Shown: one piece after another, positions 24,703 to 31,699 of the stretch
Position numbering within the stretch: position 1 is the first letter of the stretch
Layout: each line of letters opens with the position of its first letter
Assembly: GCA_002359655.1 (NCBI GenBank)
Contig: DENL01000032.1
Span: 1-49,124 of the forward strand
Length of the DNA: 49,124 bases
Reading direction: 5' to 3'
Source: Rickettsiales bacterium UBA2645
GTDB taxonomy: Bacteria > Pseudomonadota > Alphaproteobacteria > Rickettsiales > UBA1997
The notes under the pieces: generated by a model
The model's database searches: none
The model's input: the letters and a program-made list of their open reading frames with translations, nothing else
Told to the model about the DNA's origin: nothing
Made by a program: the position numbers and the translations under genes

Positions 24703-27289
24703 AGAAGCTATTCAAGAATGGTTACTGCAAAATTCTGGATTTCAAAAACAGTATCGAATTCTTTTACTGGACTCCGTCGCTCAGCAATTTGCAAATCTTG
24801 AAAAAAATTTCTCAATATCTTCAGAAGCACACAACTGGTCATATTTACTTACATGTGCTAGTTTATTGGCACAATCAGATAAAAGTGTATGTCAAATTGC
24901 CTCTCTTAGAATTGCTCAACATTGCTTAGAATCATCAACATCTGATATTCAGAAAGATGCTGCAGCAATTATATTAGATACCCTAGCAAATCGACCAACA
25001 ATAAAGTTGGCAGAACGTCGAAGCTTGTTAAAAGATGGATATATAGATCGTCTTCCGTTTCCTTTGTTGCAAGATTGGACCAGAAGGCATTTTAAACATT
25101 CAATCTTGCTACCAAACTCACCTCGCCTAGAAGTAAATAAATTTCAGCATGCCTTTTGGGAAGAAGCGACTACTAAAGACTGGGTTAGTGTTTCAGCACC
25201 AACATCCGCAGGAAAATCATTTATTGTGGGAAGGTGGTTTGCTGAATTTTTACGCGATAATTCTTCTGCTAGTGTTGTTTACATTGTTCCAACGCGAGCA
25301 TTGATACAACAGGTTCAGCGTGACTTGGAGAAGCTTCTGAGGGATGAAAAAATTACTACCACCGCTATAGTCACTATTCCTACGCACACTTCAATTTCGA
25401 AAGGTAAAGCTAACGTATTTGTTTTTACACAGGAGCGTTTTCACATGCTTCTGGGAGAGAAAGGTACAGAGATGTTATTTGATCTGTTAGTTATAGATGA
25501 GGCTCAAAAAATAGGTGATAATTATAGGGGGGTACTTTTACAGCAGGCAATTGAGGCGGTCACATTAAAAAATAATAAATGCAAAGTTCTGTTCGCATCA
25601 CCCATGTCTGAAAATCCCGGATTATTCTTAGAAGATGCTCCGTTAGGTGCTTCAACCAATCATTTGTCTCGGGAAGATGTTATGGTAAATCAGAATCTGA
25701 TCTGGGCTTCTCAAATACGTGGACAACCTAAAAATTGGAATATTGAACTTTTGGCAGAATCAGAGCCTATTTCCATTGGAATGATAAAGTTACCTTCCAG
25801 ACCTTCTCACGAAAGTAAGCGCTTACCTTTTGTTGCGTATGCCTTAGGAAACCCAAAAGGAGGAAATATAATTTATGTTAACGGAGCAGGAGAAGCAGAG
25901 AAAATAGCTAAACAACTTTATGGCTTATTGAATGATATTCCAGAATTATGCGATGATAAAGAAATTAGTGATCTTATTGATCTAATTAAAAAAACTGTTC
26001 ATCCAGAGTACTTCTTACTAAACGTTTTGCACAGAGGCATAGCATTTCATTACGGTAACATGCCACTCCTTATTAGAACAGAAATTGAGAGGCTATTTAG
26101 CGTTAATAAAATTAAATTTCTGATATGCACATCAACCCTAATCGAGGGGATTAATATGCCGTGTCAGAGCATATTTGTTCGTGGACCAAGAAAAGGCAAA
26201 GGCAATCCAATGACGCACAACGATTTTTGGAATTTGGCCGGTAGAGCTGGAAGATGGGGTAAAGAGTTTCAGGGAAATGTAGTGTGTGTTGACGCTAATA
26301 AACAAAACATCTGGAAAAATGGAACGCCAAAAATTAGATCAAAATATATTATCACCAGAACTTCTGATTCGGTACTAAAACAACAAACTGATCTTGTAAA
26401 TTTTATCAGTAGTGGATCACCTCGCGATATCGCTTCAAATAGGCCGAACCTAGAATATGTTTTTTCTTACCTAGTTACCACTTACATACAAAATAAAAGT
26501 ATAGCTCAGTCAGCTTGGGCAAGGCGTTATAGTAAAGAGTTTATTGAGGTTCTTGATCAAAAAATATCTGCGATGTTTAACGACTTGAGAATTCCAAATG
26601 AAATTATTTTAAAAAATCCTGGTATAAGTCCAATTGCAATGAATGAGCTACTAGCTTATTTTGAATCAGAAACAAATGAGAAGAAAAATCCCATAGAAGG
26701 TTTTATTCCCGTGGCGCCAGAAAGTGATAATGCTGCAGAAGAATATACTAAAATTTTGAGCCGAATTAATGAATATCTTTCAAATTCTGCTTTTGGTAAG
26801 GGTGGTAGAGTTTTTCATCTTGCGCTTCTGATTACGAACTGGATGAGAGGATTTTCTTTGGCAAGACTTATATCTAGTCAAGAAAGATTTTATAAGGACA
26901 GAGGAGATAAGATCTTATTGCCAGCTTTAATAAGGAACACGATGGCAGATGTGGAAGAAATCGCGCGCTTCAAAGCCCCTAAATTTTTGTCCTGCTACAT
27001 TGACGTATTAAAACTTCATATAACAAATTCTGATCGAGGAGACTTATTAGAAAGGGTAATGGATTTAACTCTCTTATTAGAATTTGGAGTATCTCAAACT
27101 ACACAACTTTCATTAATGGGATTAGGACTTAGTCGTTCTAGTGCTGTAGCACTTTCAGAATTTATTTCAAAAGATAATTTGAGTGAAGAGGAATGCTTAA
27201 ATTGGTTAAAAAATAGTGATTGGATAACTGCTGATATGCCAGAGCTTATCAGAAAAGAAATATCCACATTGATAGAAGTAAACTTATAG
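24695..27289 (+). CDS. hamB: HamB, Hachiman defence helicase
   Basis: An 864-residue superfamily 2 DEAD/DEAH helicase. Walker A is APTSAGKS at 168-175, motif Ia is YIVPTRALIQQV, Walker B is LLVIDEAQ at 264-271, motif V is STLIEGINMPCQSIF, and motif VI is NLAGRAGRWGKEFQG. About 130 residues precede the core and a long helical C-terminal part follows. This is the composition of Hachiman HamB, the sensor-motor that releases HamA. It overlaps hamA by 8 bases in another frame. A hairpin directly follows the stop codon, so it probably ends the operon. Confidence 0.9.
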   Translation: MSKEAIQEWLLQNSGFQKQYRILLLDSVAQQFANLEKNFSISSEAHNWSYLLTCASLLAQSDKSVCQIASLRIAQHCLESSTSDIQKDAAAIILDTLANRPTIKLAERRSLLKDGYIDRLPFPLLQDWTRRHFKHSILLPNSPRLEVNKFQHAFWEEATTKDWVSVSAPTSAGKSFIVGRWFAEFLRDNSSASVVYIVPTRALIQQVQRDLEKLLRDEKITTTAIVTIPTHTSISKGKANVFVFTQERFHMLLGEKGTEMLFDLLVIDEAQKIGDNYRGVLLQQAIEAVTLKNNKCKVLFASPMSENPGLFLEDAPLGASTNHLSREDVMVNQNLIWASQIRGQPKNWNIELLAESEPISIGMIKLPSRPSHESKRLPFVAYALGNPKGGNIIYVNGAGEAEKIAKQLYGLLNDIPELCDDKEISDLIDLIKKTVHPEYFLLNVLHRGIAFHYGNMPLLIRTEIERLFSVNKIKFLICTSTLIEGINMPCQSIFVRGPRKGKGNPMTHNDFWNLAGRAGRWGKEFQGNVVCVDANKQNIWKNGTPKIRSKYIITRTSDSVLKQQTDLVNFISSGSPRDIASNRPNLEYVFSYLVTTYIQNKSIAQSAWARRYSKEFIEVLDQKISAMFNDLRIPNEIILKNPGISPIAMNELLAYFESETNEKKNPIEGFIPVAPESDNAAEEYTKILSRINEYLSNSAFGKGGRVFHLALLITNWMRGFSLARLISSQERFYKDRGDKILLPALIRNTMADVEEIARFKAPKFLSCYIDVLKLHITNSDRGDLLERVMDLTLLLEFGVSQTTQLSLMGLGLSRSSAVALSEFISKDNLSEEECLNWLKNSDWITADMPELIRKEISTLIEVNL

Positions 27290-27317
27290 AACAAATTCTC
27301 AAACAATGAATTTGTTC
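27289..27317 (+). terminator. Hairpin after hamB
   Basis: GAACAAATTC (27289-27298) and GAATTTGTTC (27308-27317) form a perfect 10-bp stem with a 9-base loop immediately after the stop codon. The stem is AT-rich and only short T-runs follow, so termination may be partial. Confidence 0.5.
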
Positions 27318-27336
27318 AAGATTAAATTTATTAACA

Positions 27337-28302
27337 ATGCCAAAATATATGTTGGGAAAATTAGAAAAAGTTGATCTTAAAACCATCTGGGAAAATGAGG
27401 CCTATAACTTCACGCCATGGCTTGCTCAAAAAGAAAATCTAGAGTTGCTGGGAGATGCAATTGGAATTGAGCTAGAATTAGAAGCTCAGGAAAAAAATGT
27501 GGGTCCTTTTAGAGCGGATATTTTGTGTAAAAACACGAGTGATGACAGCTTGGTTTTAATTGAGAATCAACTTGAAAGAACTGATCATAAACATCTTGGC
27601 CAGCTTTTAACTTATGCCGCTGGTTTACAGTCAGTTGTAATTGTGTGGGTGTCTTCAAAATTTACTGAAGAACATCGTAAAGCACTTGATTGGTTGAACG
27701 AAATAACCGATAAGAGATTCAGCTTTTTTGGTTTGGAAGTTGAGTTGTGGAAAATTGGTAATTCGCCAGCAGCGCCAAAATTCAACATCGTTTCTCAGCC
27801 TAATAACTGGAGTAAAATTGTTGCTCAAGCGGCAAAAAATATTGATGATCAAGAAACCAGCGAAACTAAAGGTTTGCAATATCGCTACTGGCAAAACTTT
27901 ATTTCTTATCTTGAAAGTTCTTCATCAAAACTTCGTCCTCAAGCACCAACTCCGAAACATTGGCTAACTTTTTCTATTGGGCGCAGTGGTTTTCATGTAA
28001 ATGCGCTTTTAAACACTGTTACAAATAGAATCGGTGTTGAATTAGTAATTGCTGATAAAGATGGAGAAAAGTCGTTCTATCATCTTCTTGCAAAGGATAA
28101 GGAGGCAATTGAAAGGGAGATAGGAAGTGCTTTGGAGTGGAGAGAAAATCCAGAGAAGAACAGATCGAGCATTCTTTTATTTTTTAGCGCCGATCCATCT
28201 GAAGAACAAAAGTGGGCTTCTCAAAATGATTGGCTAAAAAATACTTTAGAAAAATTTGACGCTGTTTTTAGGCAAAGAGTGAAATTTCTAAGAGTTGAGT
28301 AA
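27337..28302 (+). CDS. DUF4268-type PD-(D/E)xK nuclease-like protein
   Basis: A 321-residue protein. The N-terminal half has a restriction-endonuclease-like signature, GPFRADILCKNTSDDSLVLI continuing ENQLERTDHKHLGQLLTYAA. Asp61 and Glu76-x-Gln78 fit a D-ExQ variant of the PD-(D/E)xK site. The C-terminal half (FWQ-type region, about 185-320) matches DUF4268. Proteins of this family are annotated as endonucleases and often occur in defence islands; the biological target is not established. It lies 47 bases after hamB on the same strand, beyond a hairpin, and may be a fifth defence member of the operon by read-through. Confidence 0.7.
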   Translation: MPKYMLGKLEKVDLKTIWENEAYNFTPWLAQKENLELLGDAIGIELELEAQEKNVGPFRADILCKNTSDDSLVLIENQLERTDHKHLGQLLTYAAGLQSVVIVWVSSKFTEEHRKALDWLNEITDKRFSFFGLEVELWKIGNSPAAPKFNIVSQPNNWSKIVAQAAKNIDDQETSETKGLQYRYWQNFISYLESSSSKLRPQAPTPKHWLTFSIGRSGFHVNALLNTVTNRIGVELVIADKDGEKSFYHLLAKDKEAIEREIGSALEWRENPEKNRSSILLFFSADPSEEQKWASQNDWLKNTLEKFDAVFRQRVKFLRVE

Positions 28303-28307
28303 GGTAA

Positions 28308-28622
28308 TTAACTGTTTTTAACTTTTGCTAAAATTATTAAGCGTTTGTTGTCGAGAATAAAAGTTCCTTTGAAGTGATCAAAATCTGTATTTGAGTCAGT
28401 TTTCTCTATTGTTAAATCAAACTCTTCAATTCTGCCTTTCTCAGTTCCTTCAAATCCAACTAGATTGTCGTAATAGGCTTTTTCGCAAATGTTCTTGCCT
28501 TTCCAGTGCTTTGCAAAAGGTATCAATGCTGATGCAAAGCATTGTGATAACACAACAATCTCAAGATCGCTGCATTTTTCATTTTTTACATCTTCAATAA
28601 ATGCTTTAAAAATCACTTCCAT
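28308..28622 (-). CDS. Hypothetical protein, 104 residues
   Basis: An open frame of 104 residues with no recognised family. It is a mix of helix and strand, with FEGTEKGRIEEFDLTIEKTD and FKGTFILDNKRLIILAKVK suggesting a small beta-sheet C-terminal part. It converges on the DUF4268 gene with a 5-base gap and follows the prophage lysis genes on the same strand by about 110 bases. It could be a prophage-end gene or a host gene. No signal peptide is seen. Confidence 0.45.
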   Translation of the reverse strand: MEVIFKAFIEDVKNEKCSDLEIVVLSQCFASALIPFAKHWKGKNICEKAYYDNLVGFEGTEKGRIEEFDLTIEKTDSNTDFDHFKGTFILDNKRLIILAKVKNS

Positions 28623-28734
28623 TGGTTTGTTTTTTTAAGTTATTAATATCTTGTAAAGTCAGTATTTATATGACTTCACGAACCCAATGAACGCTTCGTT
28701 TAAAACACTTATCAAGTAGAATAATCAACTATCT

Positions 28735-28947
28735 TCACTTAGTGCAGTGCTCTTCAAATTCTTGGTTAAAATTGTCGATTTGGCGGAGGGTTTCTTTGGA
28801 CATCGTGTCGTATTCTTCTTGACTCAAAGTGATGGGATTTGCCCATAAACAGAAGCTATTTGCGGATGTATTTTTGCATCCGGCGCTTAACAGAAGAAAT
28901 ATCGTCATTACGGCGATTTTCTTGGCGTTTTTTTGATTCAGTTGCAT
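28735..28947 (-). CDS. Rz1-like outer-membrane spanin lipoprotein
   Basis: A 70-residue small lipoprotein: Lys-rich start, hydrophobic stretch IAVMTIFLLLSAGCK with lipobox LSAGC, and a mature part ending SKETLRQIDNFNQEFEEHC, reminiscent of Rz1-type lysis proteins. It partly overlaps the inner-membrane spanin gene in a different frame, the classic Rz/Rz1 arrangement. With it, the protein would fuse inner and outer membranes in the last step of lysis. It is the last late gene of the prophage. Confidence 0.65.
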   Translation of the reverse strand: MQLNQKNAKKIAVMTIFLLLSAGCKNTSANSFCLWANPITLSQEEYDTMSKETLRQIDNFNQEFEEHCTK

Positions 28948-29071
28948 CAGTAAAATCTTCTTCGAGCTGTTTGGTTTTTTGGGATTTTTTGCCGTAAAAA
29001 TTGCCTAATGTAAAAATGGTGATTATTGCGCCAGCGATTGCTGCTAATCTTGCCAGTAAGTTTGGGATCAT
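28856..29071 (-). CDS. Rz-like inner-membrane spanin
   Basis: A 71-residue protein with an N-terminal membrane anchor (LLARLAAIAGAIITIFTLGN) followed by a highly charged helical periplasmic part. This is the expected topology of an inner-membrane spanin. It overlaps the holin gene by 4 bases upstream and the lipoprotein gene by 92 bases downstream. It is shorter than lambda Rz. The assignment rests on topology and position rather than sequence family. Confidence 0.55.
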   Translation of the reverse strand: MIPNLLARLAAIAGAIITIFTLGNFYGKKSQKTKQLEEDFTDATESKKRQENRRNDDISSVKRRMQKYIRK

Positions 29072-29304
29072 TTTTTGCTTTGCCTTAAAAGTTCGAGTAA
29101 TCCTGAGCCAATCAAAGCTGCACCAACATAAATCAAGCTATCTGCACATCCATCAAGTCGATCAAAAGGTGTTGCTGTGACATGGCGTAATCCATAAAGA
29201 AACAGGATAAATTTCATCAGTGAGCCGATGACTAAGCAAAAAGCTCCAGCAAGTCTTTTTGACGATTTGTTGCCGTTGAAATCTTCTAAAAATTTGCAAG
29301 CCAT
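29068..29304 (-). CDS. Holin-like membrane protein
   Basis: A 78-residue protein with two hydrophobic segments, LAGAFCLVIGSLMKFILFLY and SLIYVGAALIGSGLLELL, and a charged C-terminus. Size, two-segment topology and position between endolysin and spanins make it the likely holin, which permeabilises the inner membrane for the endolysin. The family is not recognised by sequence. It overlaps the next gene by 4 bases. Confidence 0.6.
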   Translation of the reverse strand: MACKFLEDFNGNKSSKRLAGAFCLVIGSLMKFILFLYGLRHVTATPFDRLDGCADSLIYVGAALIGSGLLELLRQSKK

Positions 29305-29306
29305 GG

Positions 29307-29699
29307 TTAATCGGTTACTAATTCAAAATGTGGTAAGTCGTAAAAGTTTTGATCTTTGAGATCATTATCAGAATCCCAATCGCCGCCCCAGCGAATTTTG
29401 ATGTTGAGCATTTGTGCAATGCCCTGAACGCGTCCGGCAAAATGGTAAAATCTATTTTTATCTTCCCAGCTCAAAGGCCATGGAGCCACGTCAACTGCGA
29501 GTGATGGTATTTGGTTGTGCTTGCCACCAGATTTTATTTTTGACTTACCAGTGTTGAATGCTTTGAGCTGTTCAGCATCAGAGCGATGACCTTCTAATAT
29601 TGTGCAGTCATAATGCTTGATCACCTCATCAAATAATTTTTGTAAATCAGGATGGCAGGTGGCGAGTTTTTCCAATGACGTTTTTCCAAATTGCGGCAT
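29307..29699 (-). CDS. M15-family peptidase endolysin
   Basis: About 130 residues from the ATG at 29699; a longer frame to 29789 would run into the upstream gene and adds no domain. Zinc-peptidase M15 motifs are clear: EGHRSDAEQLKAFNTGKSK, then GGKHNQIPSLAVDVAPWP with the zinc His and Asp, RWGGDWDSD, and DLPHFEL with the third ligand. Such phage enzymes cut the L-Ala-D-Glu or D-Ala links of peptidoglycan stem peptides. No signal peptide is seen, so export depends on the holin. Confidence 0.88.
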   Translation of the reverse strand: MPQFGKTSLEKLATCHPDLQKLFDEVIKHYDCTILEGHRSDAEQLKAFNTGKSKIKSGGKHNQIPSLAVDVAPWPLSWEDKNRFYHFAGRVQGIAQMLNIKIRWGGDWDSDNDLKDQNFYDLPHFELVTD

Positions 29700-29710
29700 A
29701 AGAGTTTTTG

Positions 29711-30007
29711 TTATTTGAGTTTGATATGATCGCCAAGAAGAGAAATAAATCCGGCGGTTAAAATGGTTACGAAGCCGATTACGATGCACTTAACCAAAAT
29801 TCTGAAGCTGTCCCTCGAAGCCATGCGAAAAGCCCTGAGCAATTCGCGCAAATCACGAATATCAGTTGGTGCGTTTTCATCGTGCAGACCAAGTTCGGTT
29901 AAGGCTTTTTTGGCACCTTCTTTGGAAGCCTGCTCAAGCAGCAATTCCAATTCGCATTTGGTGATGATGAATTCTCCTTCATCGGATTTTTTAATTTTAC
30001 TCCACAT
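29711..30007 (-). CDS. DUF6127-like phage membrane protein
   Basis: A 98-residue protein: a polar N-terminal half with ALTELGLHDENAPTDIRDLR, then RELLRAFRMASRDSFRILVK and one C-terminal membrane segment IVIGFVTILTAGFISLLG. The LGLHDE...DIRDLR pattern fits a small family (DUF6127) that I associate with late regions of alphaproteobacterial phages. It overlaps the gpD stop by 11 bases and precedes the endolysin. The role is unknown; an accessory to lysis is possible. Confidence 0.6.
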   Translation of the reverse strand: MWSKIKKSDEGEFIITKCELELLLEQASKEGAKKALTELGLHDENAPTDIRDLRELLRAFRMASRDSFRILVKCIVIGFVTILTAGFISLLGDHIKLK

Positions 30008-30992
30008 CGGTTAATTTGATGATTGCGGTTACTTGCGTCGCAAAGCCTTGGTCACTCAGCGAATGGTTGACACTCGTGATGATCCAGTTTTTGTTTTTGA
30101 GATATTTTATGTCGATGAACAAGATCTTGTTTTCGGCGCTGAGTTTTGGATTTCCTGTGGTAGAAAAATTTAAGTTTTCTGCGCCGCGTTTAAATTCAGC
30201 GAGCTTGGCTTTTGCAGCTTCTAAAGCTCTGTCGGCGCTAACAAACTTATAGCGCATCGTATAAGCCGGATCGCCAGTTCCGGCAAAAACATCTTCTTCT
30301 TTTCCGGTAGAAAAATTATGCCATTTGGCAATTACCTTGCCGAATTTTTCCATGTCAGAAACGCGCAGTTTCCAATCAGAAATTTGCGTAGCAGAAAACT
30401 TTGTTGTTGGCAGCTCTTTGCCATTTTCTGAAACGCTGATGCCTCTTCTGAAAAATAATAATCTTCCCAAAGACAGTTTAGCAAAAGCGCCGTAGCTTTG
30501 CGCTAAAGTGTTAAGAAAAGAGATGTCGCTTTCGTCAGTTTGATCTAAGTGCGAGATGTAAATTTGTTTGAAATATTCATCTATCGCCGCCTTGAAACCA
30601 TGGTTGTTGGCAATCGTGGTGATGATTCCAACCAGCGTGTAGCCATGCCAAGATTTGCTTTTTGGTGCTTTGATTTTTTTGCTTAAATTTTTGTCGAGAG
30701 TGTTGCTTGCCTTACCAGTAATTCGCATTTGCAAAGGTGGCGATGAGACTTCAACATCATCAACAATGTAGCTTCCCATCTTGGTCAGAGGTTTGTCTTC
30801 ATAACCAAGAGAAACTTCAAGAACAGCGCCGCGCGGAGGGATTTCCAATTTCTCGTCACGATTATCGAGAAGAATTTCACAAGTATCAGAAACCAAACCA
30901 GTTTCATCAGTGATGTTAATTGAGACCAATCTTTGCGCGATTAACGCTGTGACATCTTTCTTATCGGCAGTAATTTTAAATGCTGGATTCAC
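29997..30992 (-). CDS. Baseplate hub / late control protein D (P2 gpD-like)
   Basis: A 331-residue protein of the P2 gpD / VgrG-like hub family. It opens NPAFKITADKKDVTALIAQR and contains DEKLEIPPRGAVLEVSLGYE and DESDISFLNTLAQSYGAFAK, hallmarks of the family. It forms the tip hub of contractile tails, below the tube. It lies at the end of the tail operon, after gpX, exactly as in P2. Confidence 0.9.
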   Translation of the reverse strand: MNPAFKITADKKDVTALIAQRLVSINITDETGLVSDTCEILLDNRDEKLEIPPRGAVLEVSLGYEDKPLTKMGSYIVDDVEVSSPPLQMRITGKASNTLDKNLSKKIKAPKSKSWHGYTLVGIITTIANNHGFKAAIDEYFKQIYISHLDQTDESDISFLNTLAQSYGAFAKLSLGRLLFFRRGISVSENGKELPTTKFSATQISDWKLRVSDMEKFGKVIAKWHNFSTGKEEDVFAGTGDPAYTMRYKFVSADRALEAAKAKLAEFKRGAENLNFSTTGNPKLSAENKILFIDIKYLKNKNWIITSVNHSLSDQGFATQVTAIIKLTDVE

Positions 30993-31001
30993 AAACTTTC
31001 T

Positions 31002-31208
31002 TTATGACCAAAGTTTAACACTTTCTGTTTCTTCTTCCTGAGTTAAATCCGGCAAAATAATTTTTACGCCGGCGGCAAAAACTGCTCCTAGTTCTGCAAG
31101 ATGGCGATTTGTTTCTAAAACTTTTTCAACTACACCACTCGTGCTTCCGTAATACTTAAAACAAATCGAATCCAAAACATCGCCGTCTTTTGTGATGTAG
31201 GTGATCAT
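31002..31208 (-). CDS. Tail protein X (LysM-like)
   Basis: A 68-residue protein with the P2 gpX pattern: ITKDGDVLDSICFKYYGSTS, then VLETNRHLAELGAVFAAGVK and ILPDL. It is essentially one LysM-like fold. It is thought to act in tail completion with the hub. It overlaps gpU by 4 bases. Confidence 0.9.
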   Translation of the reverse strand: MITYITKDGDVLDSICFKYYGSTSGVVEKVLETNRHLAELGAVFAAGVKIILPDLTQEEETESVKLWS

Positions 31209-31699
31209 ATTGCTTTTACGATGTTTTGGATAATTCCTTTAACACCTGGCTTGGCATCCTCGCCGTAACGCTTAAGGCTGATTGAAAATTCGATCTTCAG
31301 CGGTGCGCCGTCTTTCATAAAAACACTTTGATTTTCTGAAATTTTCACGATGCACCATTTTCCAAAAGCGTTGCCGTTTCCTGAAATCAAATACAGCGGT
31401 TTACCAAGTCCTGCTTCAGCGCGCATTAATGTAACCTGACGCAAACCTCCCTTGAAATGCGGATAAATCACTCCATCAAGGTCAATTGTTTCCACGCCAA
31501 ATCCTGTGAACTGCAAAGCCGGATCAGCACCAATTCTGTTGATTTCCTGCCAACGATATTCGCTTTGTCTTTTAAGACTTTGAAAAGCGGCAGAGCTGAT
31601 TGCGAAACGATAAGCGCCAAGAATCATCATCATGTTGATTCCAAGCGCGCTGTTTAGATTCAGCTTGCCACCAAGGTTTTTAAAGGAATCGAAAATCAT
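31205..31699 (-). CDS. Tail protein U (P2 gpU-like)
   Basis: A 164-residue protein with the P2 gpU features MMILGAYRFAISSAAFQSLK, YRWQEINRIGADPALQFTG and GVIYPHFKGGLRQVTLMRAE. It is a tail-assembly protein of contractile phages near the tube tip. It overlaps both neighbours by 4 bases (tape measure upstream, gpX downstream), so translation is coupled. Confidence 0.9.
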   Translation of the reverse strand: MIFDSFKNLGGKLNLNSALGINMMMILGAYRFAISSAAFQSLKRQSEYRWQEINRIGADPALQFTGFGVETIDLDGVIYPHFKGGLRQVTLMRAEAGLGKPLYLISGNGNAFGKWCIVKISENQSVFMKDGAPLKIEFSISLKRYGEDAKPGVKGIIQNIVKAI

